From Choanephora cucurbitarum (Eukaryota > Mucoromycota > Mucoromycetes > Mucorales > Choanephoraceae), in the NCBI GenBank assembly GCA_025331435.1, contig JAIWNI010000015.1, positions 124,001 to 188,000 on the forward strand: a stretch of 64,000 nucleotides of DNA, read 5' to 3'. A model generated the notes under the pieces. That model saw only the letters and a list, made by a program, of their open reading frames with translations, searched no databases and was not told the origin of the DNA. Below, one piece after another: positions 1 to 12,539 of the stretch; positions within the stretch are counted from its first letter, which is position 1, and each line of letters starts with the position of its first letter. The translations under genes and the position numbers were made by a program.

Positions 1-1471
1 TGTGATTAGGAGAACGATCTAGTTGATTGCCCAATACTTGATAGACAGTATGAACTAGACTTCTTGGGTCATCTCCAGGTACATCTGCAGTCAGTTCCCA
101 AAACATGCCTCCACCTAAATGTCGCTCTTTTATGTACTCAGATTTAGCTCTGACTACATCAGGAGTATCATAGGTGACAAATTCTTTAGTCTCTTCGTTA
201 TAAGACCATGAGGCTATGTTTGTTTCATCCAAGTATTCCTCAGCACCTTCTTGTGGAAGATCTTTATAATCGTAAGACCCTCTATCCCATGAGCCATCTG
301 GAACACCTTGATAAGATGAACCAGGTTCAGGGCTTGTGTTGGAGAAACCTCTGCCATAAGCAGGCATACCCATAACCAATTTCTTTGAAGGAACACCAGC
401 TCTCTCATAATCGTCAATTGCTTGGTTTACATTGAGAGAACCACCGAATAGGTTGGATTGATGTCCTGTCTGCTGATCCCATTCACCTGCGAAATCATAA
501 GCCATTAAGTAGAAGAGGTCCACATACTCTGCCATATCAGCCAACTTCAAAATACGATAATTCTCAGGCCCACATGGCATAGCAACTGACAGTAAAAATG
601 GTTCCTTTGTTGGATCTATCTCTTGTTGATATTCGTCGAGCGCATTGCGAAGTTCCTTCAACAACAATACATAATTCTCGGCATCATCGGAGTCTTTAGG
701 GAACTCCCAATCAATGTCAATACCATCTAGACCAAGATTCTGCAAATGAGAAATTGCTGTTTCTGTAAAAGTAGCTCGAGATTCAGGACTTGCTGCTACA
801 CTAGAAAAGTTACCACTCCAAGAGTATCCGCCTATGCTTAATGACACTTTCAGGTGTCGGTTTTGTTGCTTCAACAGGTTGAGTTGCTTAAAGTTTCCGT
901 GTAGGTCTTGGTCGTCTTCCTTCCAGGGATCCAATATGCCATCTATTGTCTTGTCTATTGAATAAAGATATTTAACATCTAACAGTCTATAGTATGTGCA
1001 TTTATTGCTTGCCTTCAGGTAGCTTTATATCTGTATCAGCCCATGGATCCTACAAAGAGGAGTTGACTCGGGTTAGTCCGAGCATGCATTAGAATCAGGT
1101 CTCGCTTACCCCAAGTAATACTGTGCCATCAGTGTTCACATTGGCGAAGGCATAAAGAACATGAGACAACTTTTTTGCTTGAATGTCGACAACATGGTAA
1201 TTGCGGTCATAAATGCCCCTTTTATAGCAGAGTTTTTTTTTGAAGTTAGAGTGTGTTTGTATGCATGTGAAGTAAGGTTTTACCAGTTAATAAAGTAGCC
1301 TGCAATAACAAAAGACTCGGTAGGCTGGCTGCCACTAGGCTCATCACTGGGTAAAGTAGTCTCGGGTATATCACTATGCTCAATAGCTTGTTGATACCAG
1401 CCAATAGTTAGCAATATAACAATAATTGGGGTTAATATTGCAAATTTGGCTATACTTCTAAAGTCAAACAT
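1..1471 (-). CDS. GH18 chitinase, membrane-anchored, 3' end cut by window
   Basis: Hydrolyses beta-1,4 linkages in chitin by the substrate-assisted mechanism of glycosyl hydrolase family 18, probably in wall remodelling. Both family signatures are visible on the minus strand: the SxGG motif (VSLSIGGYSWSGNF, about 790-850) and the catalytic DxxDxDxE motif (LDGIDIDWEF, about 700-730), where the last Glu is the acid/base. The start at 1471 opens with a hydrophobic stretch (AILTPIIVILLTIGW) that looks like a signal anchor rather than a cleaved signal peptide. Exon 1 ends near 1284, exon 2 begins GIYDRNYHVVDIQ, and exon 3 carries the DPWADTD segment. The intron 1012-955 uses a GC donor (GCAAGC) and joins in phase as LPED/KTIDG. 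The frame stays open to position 1, so the C-terminus lies outside the window. The class is certain; the substrate and cell-surface location are inferred. Confidence 0.9.
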
Positions 1472-2033
1472 GATGTGCTCAAAACAAACGAGAAGAGATA
1501 CGCTAATCACAGGCTAAAAAAGATATTTATATTCATCTTAAACAGGTCCGACTTTGAGTGCATATGCTACTGTGTAACAGTTATTACTAGGCTTGTTTAT
1601 TGATCCATTCAGCCCTCTTAGCTAAAGGTCTTCAAGCTAGCTAGTATCAGAAAAGAGAAGCACAAGCTGAAAGAGAGACAACTGCTTGTGTTTTTGTCAT
1701 TCTTCTCTAACGAGAAAAAGAAAAATGCAACAATTGTAAAGGCTATTTTCTTCTCAAAAAAACGCAGCGACTAACTTATCTGGTGGAACGCGGTTTATAT
1801 CGACTTGCTCTGCACGTTTCAAAGCATTTAGTTATTTCTTCCTTTTTGCTATTGTACTATGTTGATAAATCTACTTGCAGGTGGGTATCTGCGTAGTTCA
1901 ATCAAATTTAAGCGCAGGTAAAATATTCGCGCTTTCTTTTTTTTTTCTCGAAATCAAATCAACATTTTTTCTGCCCTTTTATTATTTATTTTAATTACGT
2001 TACGAAAGAGCCACGATCGTCTAACTGTCAGTC
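1472..2033. promoter_or_regulatory. Divergent intergenic region between chitinase and ATR
   Basis: About 560 bp between two divergent start codons, so it must hold both promoters. It contains T-rich tracts (for example near 1930-1950 and 1960-1990) typical of fungal core promoters. No other gene or defined regulatory motif was recognised. Confidence 0.4.
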
Positions 2034-5000
2034 ATGAGTTTTGTCGAAGGCCCTGAAGACATCATTCTTCAAAGCATAAAAGGAGGAGACCCAATTGAAG
2101 GTGAAGAGAAAAAAGTCAAAGTTATCAAAACCGGCCCTAGTTAACAATACTAAATGGATTTTAGATATTGACAGGACTTTGACTGGCTTTATGCAATGTG
2201 ATATCTCATCTGAGTTCTGTGCAACCTTGCTTGTCCCATTTCTTAAGCATGCTGTTGAAAACAATCAATTGTCAGAAGAAATTTTAGTTTATAGTCGCAT
2301 CTTTCAAGATATATATATTTATGTATTAAAAGATGATCCCTCGAATGATCAGCTCTTAATAGAAGCCCAACAATCATTACTAGGTTAGTGTTGATGAAAG
2401 CTCAAACATGGATACCTACTCACAGATAACCTATAGAACTTCAATCATTCTTGACACATGAAAACATCACAGAGGTACAGGATATTTCCTTCATGCGTTG
2501 TCAGCGGCTTTATTAAAATTGAATTGTTATATAAATACAGATCACCTATCTTTCTAGCCTAAGAAGCCTTGCCTCTATAAAGATTCTTACTATAATGGAC
2601 AGTATCTTGAACTTTATATCTCCTTTGCTCTCCAAAAACATAATTTGCTTTTCAGAGCCTATAGTAAGCGTTGTCTGGGACGCAATTCCTTGTATCATTA
2701 TGCACTTAGTCAAGCTTCGTTATCCAAAAGACACATTGCTCAAAGTAAGTTAGTATGTTTTTATGAATAACATCATTACTGATAACAAGACACTGAAATA
2801 GGCTTTGGTTGGTAGTATCAACAGTAGCTTGGAAGATTTGAAGCATACTTATCCTAGCCGTTGGACAGTCACATCATTGTTGCAAAGTTTGCTTGTTCTA
2901 TGGGATCAAGGTGGTCTTGACGAGAAATCAAAAGATGAAGTAGCTGATGTCATATCAGCTGTAGTAGTTTCTGCTCCTGAAGCCGACCAAGGAGATTTTT
3001 TGGAACTAGATGCACTTACTGTGCCTATTACAATTAAAGAAGCATCTATATGTAACAGTGTCAAAGTAAGCAAATCTAGTGATTGGCAAGAGGCTTTTAT
3101 ATGTGTTGATTTATTCCAAAAAAAAAACGAAATAGGCTCATGCATTGTTTTGCATATTCTGCTTCCTTGTAAAGAATCATGTCAAACCCCAGATCATTGA
3201 ATGGCCTGACGAGCGTTCACTTCATTCACTAAGCCATGTTCGTGAAAAAGTAGCTCTGTTTTTTGAATCCAATCAAAAAGAAATGTCTTCTCAATACATG
3301 GAAGTCGACCTTAATAGTATGCCAACAAGAAACATCACTAGAAGTCAAATGGGATGCTTCCAGCAGGCTTTGCAAGATCAACTAGAAAAAACAACACGTA
3401 TGCTGGTCAACATGAGAGAATGCAGATTCGATATATCTAGAGAAGATCTCGACCAGTTGATGGACAACATGAAAGAAGCAGTTATCATATCTGGAAATAC
3501 AGACTGGGAGGATCTTTTCTATAACCAAATGGAACATATTGTTCCCTTAATCATATACTTACTGACTGCTGATGAAGCTGAAGCAAATTCTATTGCACAT
3601 CTTTTTGGTCATGATGTCAATGGGTTTCTTATATATTATATGCATTTTGCTCTTTATTATGCGCTTATATCTGATGAAGAAGGCGCTCTTTTGCGAATGG
3701 CTACTACAATTGATATGACAGTTGAAAATATGTGTATTGAGCATGGACACCATTTAGTCATTGCACTAATGAAAGAAGAAGACCAAGCAGTCAAGAAATA
3801 TGCTATTCGTCGATTAAACAATGTACTCAAGCTGAAGGATTCTGTTCGAGAGCTAGCATTACGGCACATGACAAAGATTACATCTACGCTGGTAATGAAC
3901 TTGGGCAATGCAAAACAAAAGCAAAAAATTATGAAAGGACTAGATTTGATAAGCTCAGTAAGTGGCGAAAGTGTTTCTGAGCATCTTTCCACTTTTGTTC
4001 TTGCTATCCTCGAGAAGATCAACACTTTTGTTTTCGCTAAAACTAATGAATTTCGTAACATCGAATATCCTTACACTTTGGATTCTATTAAAGAGCTCAT
4101 GATATTGCTTGACCGACGCTTAAATAGCCATGCTTTACATGTAAGATTGAATGGTTACTCTTTTTTTTTTTCTCAATGTGATTATTTCTAACTTTTAAAG
4201 TTTCGTTCTTTTTTAGCTGATTAAGTTGCTCCAAAGCATGGTCAAGCTGCCTCATATGCAGTCCCATTTACTTGATTTATGGAAAACATTAATTGATTTG
4301 TTGAGCCAAGAGGCATTGTTACAATATCTCAATGCAATTGTCCTCAGTTTATTTGACGTCTTCCGCATGTCGTCATCAGATGTTCGAGGCCGTGTTGTTC
4401 AAATTTTGCATAGATTATTAAAGGGACGAGAAAATGTCTTAAACACTGATTCTTATGCCAACTTACCTTCAATACCACCCTTTGATGAATTCAAGGAATT
4501 GGACGAGTTTGTCAAAACAAAACTACCAACGAGGATGTCTCAAGTGCAATACAGACATAATTTGAACCTTATCCTCAGTAATCTACAAGAAGCGGATGAT
4601 GTGCCTGTTCAAATTGCGCTTGATAAACTTGAAGTTTATTTGCATGACCACACAGTTCAAGAGTATCAGCTCTCTCAAGTATACTCAAGACTACTATATA
4701 TTATACATAAGTATGCCAACAACAAGTCTATCTCCCTAAAAGCAGCCAAATGTCTTGGAAAACTGGGAGCTTTGGATCCTGGCCTCATCAGTGTACCTAC
4801 AATAGATGATACTGTGTTTGTAATCAATGATTTTACACGAATTGATGAAGTCTCTGATTTTGTATGCGAACTTATCACCAACCACCTGTATCCTGCATAC
4901 AATGCAGCTTCAAGTGATACAGCTATACGCCGATGCATTGAGTATGCTATTAAGCCTTTACTTGATGCGGCAGGCCTTCAACCGAGTGATCTCACAATTT

Positions 5001-8000
5001 CTGCTGGACGACCTCAAGCAAAAACACACGGTTTCCAAAAAATGCCGTCAGCCATTCAACAGTTTATAGCACCATTCTTTGTAGCAGCTTATGAAGCCTC
5101 ATGGGATTCGAGAACGGATGATTACCCAATTTTTATTAAGGCTCAGGGTTTCGATAACTGGATTCAAGCCTGGTATCTTCGTATGGCCAACAACTCCGTT
5201 GGAACTGCCCAAAAGATATTTCAGGCGCTCGTCCCCACCGTGAAATCTAACTTGCAAGATATAACTCAGCATTTGATACCGTACCTTGTGATGCACAGCT
5301 TGCTCTCTGGAACTGGCGATGATACTAGAGGCGTTATCAACGAACTTATTGATGTCATTCATGCTAATGCAGATTCAAGAATAGATCATGACAACTCTGC
5401 TACAGCTTGGTATCGTCGTGCTTTGCAAGTAGCCGTAGAGACCACAGAATATTGTCGAAAATGGCTGAACAGGGTAGGACGTCATGATAAAGAAAAAGAA
5501 AGTCATGTCAAACGAGTCAATATGTTTCTACAAGAAATGCCAAGGAAAGAAATGGGTGTTGCTGCTTTTTACGCAAAGGCGTATCCACAATCATTGATGC
5601 AGTTTGAGACATATGTGAAAGAAAAAGGCGCCAGTAATATTGATGGCGACATGCTTGACTACTTGAGACAAATATATATTCAACTTGAAGATTCAGTAGA
5701 TCTCAAAGCGCTTATGGAAATGCATACTAATGTTGGTGGTTCATATACAAACGCTCTTAAAACGGATGAACGTATCAGCATCTATGAATCGCTTGGTCGT
5801 TGGGATGAGGTAGAAGTACTCTATAAAGGAAAGACAAGAGAGGAAGGAGCTAGTCTATCAGCTTATACTGGATATTTGGATTGTCTGAAAAAGACAGGGA
5901 GTTATGATAAGATGATTTATCAAACACAGGTGTTGTCTAACCAGATGCCAAAATGGCTTCCGTTTATTAATTCTTACCGAATTGACGCTTCATGGCGATT
6001 GAAAGATTGGAAGAGCCTAGAAGAAAGCAGTTCTCTACCTATGAATAGAGACATACCTGCTTTGATTGGTTGCATCATTAACGAGATGCACAAAAATAAT
6101 TGTATCGAGGCTGCTCAACTGATGGATGAGGCGAGAATCAAAGTCATCGAGCAGCTAACTGTGTCTCAAAGCAAATCTTACCGTAAATCATACCCTCTTC
6201 TATTCAACCTACAGCTGATTGAAGAGCTTGAAGAGTCTCAAGTGACATCGGAAATGCCTGAACGAGCAAAGCATCTCGAAAACTTAGAAGCGCGATGGAA
6301 GAAGACGTTTGGCAACATTGTTCCACATACCCAGCATCAACTTGACCTTCTCCATTTACGAAAAGCTGCTTATTTTGACATCCGCAGCTCTGATGATGAA
6401 TCAGCTACTATTTCGAAGAACATCTTACTACATATTGTCAGCGTTAATCGCAAGGCAGGAAACATGATTATAGCAGATGATGCTTTGCAACAGGCTGAAC
6501 AACAGAGTAATCAAATATTGTATCGTGAAAGAGCCAAATTGCTTTGGAAAAAGGGACGTCCAAAAGAAGCTGCTGATTTACTTATGCCTAGAGCTTTAAG
6601 CGGTGAAGCCACTTTCGAAGTAAGATAGCATTTTGGTTTATTGTTCGAGCTTACTGAATTTTGTTGCTTTGAAAAAATAACATTAGGAAGCTTTGTTATA
6701 TGTTGATATTGATTTGCAACATGCATTGGAAGGAGATGCAAAAAACATGGTCAAAATAATCAATCGAGAAGGACAACTTGAAGGAGAAAAGTAGGTCAAT
6801 GGATTTGTACATACTATAGCAACCGACTGAAACATATAAACACTATCATCGTGCATCTAATATATAGAGCCGAAAAAGCCAATATTCTTTGTATCAAGTG
6901 GTATGGAAAACGATTAAATGAAACTCACGAAGAGCACCTTCAGTAAGTTGATACTACAATAATGACTGTACAAAGAAATCAAAGATAACTTACAGTTCTC
7001 TTCATTTACAAAAAAAAAAAGGATCAATATAAAGACATATCTCATCAAACGGTCAATATCAGCACTTCAGCGCGGCTCGAAGTATTATTATACTTCTATG
7101 TCTACCCTCTTGAATTGTTGGTTTGATATAGCAAACATAGGTCAACAAATGAGAAAATCATCATCGTAAGTCAACAAGAAGAGTAGTATTAAAATAAGAA
7201 TTTATGTGCATTTTACATGTCCAAGTTGTTCATGTCATTAAATATCTCACATACTTTTTGTAAACAGGACACCAAGATTGACAGACTTAAGCAAAAAGGT
7301 TACTGATGCTAGCGAATCTATGCTCAATATCACAAATGTTGTACCTCTATATCAAGTAAGAAGCACTAACTTTATCTTTGAAACAAAAAGAAAACTTATT
7401 GTGTATGCTTTATGTGTCAGTTTATCGTGTTCTTGCCAAGATTGATATCAAATCTTTTAGTCGAAGATGATATCCTTGCTGGAAGTCTTGCTAAGATTAT
7501 CCTTGAGGTGTTTGGTGCATACCCTCGTCACACAGTTTGGCTTATGCTAGGTGCCATTGATTCACCTGTTAGCAGAGTCAGGTTACGTATACGACAGATA
7601 TTTGAAAAGGCTCGAACAAAATTTAGTAATAGCTTGGTGCCTGCTGTAATTCAGGACGCTTTCAAGCTACGCGAAGCTTTGTACGAGCTGTCATCAGTCA
7701 AGGTGAGTTCAGGAACTATAGATATGAGCACTCTTGGGAAAGCCTCTCTTCTACATCTTCGTGATCTTCAATTACATATGCCGGGCGAAAGGTGCTTGTT
7801 ACCTAATTTGCCTGAAATAATCACAAAATCGACTTCATCATATGATCCTTTTGGATTTGATCCATGCGGGAATAGCCTTCCTCAAATCTCACGTAAGTTA
7901 CTTATTGCTTTAAGTATAGTTTGAAAAATGAATTGATGTTGATTCTGTTTTAATAAGGTTTTGAGCCAACGATTGCTGTGATGAAATCGTTACAGATGCC

Positions 8001-9320
8001 CAAGCGTATTACCGCTATTGGATCAGATGGAAAGGAATACAGATTTTTACTGAAAAGAGAAGACGATCTCCGAAAAGATGCCAGAACTATGGAGTTTAAT
8101 AACATGATTAATACTTTCCTGAAGAAGAATCCAGAGGCTCGCGACAGCGGTTTATGTACGTTAGGCTTTTTTATGTTGCCATGATTTCTAACTCGTCTTG
8201 AACATAGACATCAGAACATATTCTGTTGTTCCTTTGGGTAACCGATGGGGATTGATTGAATGGATAGACAACCTGTTCGCTTTAAAAGCCGTTGTAAATG
8301 AGTATTTAATGGCTGATGGGTTTGATGGTGTTTCTGTAAGCTAATAGATGCATGGTAGTTTTAACTGATGTGCTCTTACCATTTTTTCTTCTTATCTTCG
8401 ACTAGGCCTTAGCAGCAAAGTTTGATGCTTACAAGCTAGGTACTGCTTCTGAAAAAGTTCAAGGATTCGAAAAAGTACTAGCTAGGTAAAGTGTTTGATA
8501 ACGATTGGTCACAGTATAGGCCATTTCTAATGATATATTTTTTTTTGCTCACTTAGCTCTCCACCTACTTTTTACAAATGGTTTTTACGCAACTTCCCTG
8601 AGCCAAATCAATGGTTAAATAGCCGAACGCGATTTATCAAAACACTCGCTGTTATGTCTATTGTTGGATATTGTATTGGGTACAGCTAATATCATACAAA
8701 CCAGTTTGTTTTGCTCATATCAATTATTCTACATAGTTTAGGAGATAGACATGCTGAGAATATTACGTTTGATGAGACCAATGGCGATTGTGTTCATGTC
8801 GATTTGAATCTGTTGTTTGAGGGTGGATCTAGCCTACCAACTCCCGAAATTGTTCCGTTTCGTTTGACACATAATCTTGTCGATGCAATGGGTATTCTGG
8901 GATACTCTGGTACTTTCAAGCAAACTTGTGAACTGACATTGAAAGTATTGCTTGATAACCAAGAAACTCTTCTTACAGTTTACGAAACACACCTCAACGA
9001 ACTTCAAACTGCTCGAGATGTAAAGTGAAATACTTCTTTTATTCTGTTAGTTTATTGACCTCTATGCATTTAGCTCACTGGAAAACAGAGTCTCAGGATT
9101 GAACGAAATCCTGCTACAGAAACTATGAACAAATTGAGATCCAAGTTTGATACGAAAGCAGGTCAAATAGGAGAAAGAGTGGCACAGCTCATCCAGGCAG
9201 CAACCAGTAAGCAAAACCTATCCCAGATGTATGTTGGTAAGTTTTGAAATCCTAACAAGAACTCGGCTATCAATCAAACTAATCATTTACAATCATCTTA
9301 GGCTGGGCACCTTTCATCTG
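2034..9320 (+). CDS. ATR: ATR/Mec1/Rad3 checkpoint kinase (PIKK)
   Basis: Phosphatidylinositol-3-kinase-like Ser/Thr kinase that senses RPA-coated single-stranded DNA and signals replication stress. Domain order fits ATR: an N-terminal helical repeat region (about 2.0-4.8 kb), the long FAT region (about 5.0-6.7 kb), the kinase domain (about 7.4-9.0 kb) and a C-terminal FATC ending QMYVGWAPFI. Diagnostic kinase strings are LPKRIT-like MPKRITAIGSDGKEYRFLLK, DDLRKDARTMEFNN, the catalytic loop GLGDRHAENI (split by an intron at about 8680-8738), VPFRLTHNLVDAMG, and HVDLNLLFE in place of the usual HVDFN. About 17 introns are needed. I estimate roughly 2,050 residues, shorter than ATR or Mec1 (about 2,370-2,640), mainly in the N-terminal repeats. 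The start at 2034 needs a 40-nt intron (2101-2140) to join the next open frame, so the first exon is less sure. TOR, ATM and TRRAP fit these strings worse. Confidence 0.92.
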
Positions 9321-9376
9321 AGTTCAGTTTATGCGTTTTCCTTTTTCTCTTTTTTCTTCTATAATAAGCACTTGGA

Positions 9377-11544
9377 ATGGCTAAAAAGTCGTTTGATCTT
9401 GACTCATTTCATCAACTGCTTAAAGCGCGCGCCTTCCATAATATTGACTATCAGACATGGTTATTAAATTCTATGCACGATGCTACGTTGCCTATTCATC
9501 CCAAGTTTAGTTTAGTCATTGATGAGTTTGTTCAAAGGTTCGATCGCTTCACTATTTATTTTTTTCAAGAGACTGATGTGTAGTGTCTAGTATCTTTTTA
9601 ACAGATCAGTGTCAGAAGATACCCGAGAGCGTAGTAAATACTTATTTTGAAGACTGTACAAATATTACACCAACACAGATCCTTATGCTTCTTTATGTGT
9701 TGACATTCAATGACTACATTATTGCATTCCGTACAGAACCAAAACTGATCACATTGTCATCCAATCGTCCCATGACGCAAGAAGGCATGTAGACCATGAT
9801 AGTGTGACAAAATAATAGAGAAAGAGAGATGGTAGACTAAAGTTCCCTCAAACAATAGAGTATTCGGCTGAATTGCTTGACGGTATACCTATTCGATTTA
9901 TTTTGAACCATGTTGAATCACATCAAGGTCATGCCTACAAATCCATCTACGCTAATTTACTAGCTCTTTCAGCCAATCTGTTTCCTGAGTTTTTTGATGT
10001 GCAAAGCTTTATGATACAAGAAGGTAAAGAGTCGGATGCCTTATGGGATCCAAGTCATTGTACGCAGTATCAACCCAAATTTGCTTCCGTGGAGCAACTG
10101 CAGATGCAATTAAGTCAATGGGAAACCAGCCCGACCAGCGTTCTTGAATGTATGTATCTTACTGATATATTCTCTTATTAAAGAAGACTAATAATTAAAC
10201 AAAATAGCATTGAAACAACTAGAGGTCATAGCTGCTCCTGAAAAACAAGAATTAGTTGCCTGTATGATGTCTACTTTAATGCCGCCCTGCTTGGAAGACA
10301 AGCTCGGTAAGAGAATAGCAGAGGCTTTCGGTTCTGTGTGGGAGGCATTTAATCGAGTTATCCCGCATACTTTATGGGCTTTGACCATCAATCTGCTGAT
10401 TCCAGAGTAAGCTTAGATCAACAGCTGAACAAAGTTTAAAAAAACTGATGATTTCCTATAGCAGACAAAGCAGCTATACATTGTCTGATTTAAATCAAAA
10501 CATTCACATTGTCTTCAAGTGTGATCCGCGTGTTTTTCGATCCGAATATGCTCTACCTATCTGGTTGCATATCCTATCCTCGCTCAGAACAACTTCCAAG
10601 CATCGTATTTGGAAGCGATATCAGACTCATTTCTCAAGGCCTGAAGTAAGTCAAAAAAAAGGGGGAAACATCAATTAGAGAACTAAAAGAGAGAAAATAG
10701 AATAACACATTTAGCTCTCGTAATGTGATGGCTTTGGTGAACGCCCAAGATTCGTTTACAATCCAACTTTTGCTAGAACTCTGTCTTGAAAAGCCAAAAG
10801 ATAAAGAGAATCCAGGTAAACAGAGATAGCATAAATACACGAAGAGGAGATTAACAAAGCCTTGTTTTTTCAACCATTAGAGGCTTTACATACATCTAGA
10901 AAGTTGATCTGTAGCTTCATTCATACTATCTTTATTGACGGTGACAGAGATATGTTGCTGGCCAAAATCCTTCATTTCCAGACATATCCACTTGATCTCA
11001 TACCGATTGTCGTCGAGTTAATTCCATCACTTTATATTGTGCTTACCTTTATTCCCGAGCTTACAAGGCAACCTCAGTTAGAGAAACAGATTTTCGGTAT
11101 CCTGATTGCATGCCATCTTTGTGAAAAATATCCACTTGAAAATTAGTTGAGTTTATTTAAGCTTAAAAGAAGAGTCATACATAGCTAACTTTTATCCATA
11201 GTTTGATCACAGCAGAAAAGCATGTACTCCCTCGACTACTTCGAATCGCTTTTCCTATTGTTAACGGACAACCCTCTAATGTATGTGTTCCATCTGAGTA
11301 TCTAGTGAAGGCAATCCCAGGATTTGTACATCTTGCCAGAGCATTTCCTCATTTCGGGCCAAAGATTTTAAGCGCATTAGATGATATTGCTAGAGGATTG
11401 CCTGAGCCTAAGCAGTTTATTGGCCAGGAGGGCAATAGCAAGATTATCTTAGTGCTTCAACTACATGCTGTTCTTAAGGATTCAAGGGAGCTTGTAGAAC
11501 AAGAAGTCTCAAAAATGGATACTGTAAATAAAGTGACATTATAA
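9377..11544 (+). CDS. INTS2: Integrator complex subunit 2, C-terminal half only
   Basis: Integrator cleaves nascent snRNA 3' ends and terminates paused Pol II transcripts; INTS2 is a structural helical subunit. Eight exons join with consistent phase (9377-9537, 9591-9784, 9859-10149, 10208-10406, 10462-10645, 10701-10815, 10881-11145, 11202-11544), giving 583 residues. Similarity to metazoan INTS2 is collinear: [81 protein letters not shown] and [20 protein letters not shown]. Human INTS2 has about 1,200 residues, and this protein begins at a point corresponding roughly to its middle. No N-terminal half exists upstream, because the ATR stop lies only 56 bp before the start. The intron 9785-9858 uses a GC donor. 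Either the protein is naturally short here, or the N-terminal half is encoded elsewhere. Confidence 0.85.
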
Positions 11545-12034
11545 TTCTTGTAGAAAATTAAAGACTTTTATTATATTCTTGTTCTAAATAAGCTAACATA
11601 ATGCCTAGAATAAAGAAAAAGAAAATTATCAGTATATATTGAAAACAATACAGGTATTTGAAAGTTCTTTTCTGCTTTCTTTCTTCTTTTACGATATTTC
11701 TCAGTTAGCAAATCAGATGTGTTAAGAATCATCAAAACTCTCTTTTTGGGCTGTAAAGACAACGGGCATTTCATCTTTGTCATAAAGAAAAAAACAAAGG
11801 AAGCCAAGAAAAGAACTTTCATATATTTATCTATACAAACTCACCTTTATAAGATACAAAGTAAAATAAGAAGACATAAATGTCGCGAAAATTTTTCTGC
11901 TATTTAAAAGCCTTGTACTGCTTTTTTTTAGAAAGAGAATGAAAATAACTAACTCAGACTTTTGCAAAAATTTATAACTAGATTCGTTAGTTCTTGTTGT
12001 CCATGACTGCTCAATTATTTTTTCCAGCTAGGTT
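11545..12034. other. Gene-free stretch after INTS2
   Basis: AT-rich spacer holding the 3' regions of INTS2 (plus strand) and of the small minus-strand gene at 12035. Short open frames on both strands here have no recognisable content and overlap one another. Nothing else was seen. Confidence 0.4.
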
Positions 12035-12539
12035 CTAAAATATTTTATTTTTACGACCCAAAAGCAAAGCATTAGCAACGATGTCGTTGAGTAAGACAGG
12101 GTGGCCCTGAACCAAGTTAAAGACGGCCTCATGATGAATGTCATCAAATACAGGTAGAGGTTCTCTTCTGTGAACAGAGAAACCTCTTTCTATCTCTTCT
12201 GGAACACTCTCCTCAGCTTCCAGGAACAGAATTCTTGCTCGGAAGTAGCAACCAAGATAGATGTCAGTATCCCTACTTGATGTTGAGTTACAAGAAAAAA
12301 AAACAATCACCAGGGTTTATATTTTACCTGTAAGGAAATACTTCATTCTTCTTTTCATGCTCATTCTTAAGCTTTTCGAGCAGTTTTCCCAAAGAAAAGA
12401 AAAAAGCAAAAGTAGGACCCATCATGCTCTGTTTAGCCCAATATTCTTTTCTTTTGTACAGTGCAACGATTTGCTTTTTAGCTTTTCTCTTTTGAGCGTG
12501 CTTCTTGCTGTATATCTGATCGCGGTTCAATTTAACCAT
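12035..12539 (-). CDS. Unrecognised small two-exon protein
   Basis: I do not recognise this protein. Exon 1 (12539-12328) and exon 2 (12272-12035) are joined by an intron with donor GTAAAAT and acceptor AAGTAG, restoring the frame as FPYR/DTDIY for about 149 residues. The N-terminal third is strongly basic (many Lys and Arg, e.g. KKHAQKRKAKKQ). The C-terminal part is acidic then hydrophobic (FRARILFLEAEESVPEEIER, HPVLLNDIVANALLLG). No transmembrane segment or catalytic motif stands out. It ends next to INTS2 and begins about 900 bp from retrotransposon debris, so it may be a remnant of a larger gene. An in-frame Met at 12611 could extend it by 24 residues. Confidence 0.4.

Noticed and set aside
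3657..4061. 134-residue minus-strand frame
   Set aside because: Lies wholly opposite the coding exons of ATR and shows no domain; a shadow frame.
2034..9320. Assignment as TOR, ATM or TRRAP/Tra1
   Set aside because: No FRB region of TOR type; kinase is not degenerate as in TRRAP; VPFRLTHN, DDLRKD and the FATC ending fit ATR best.
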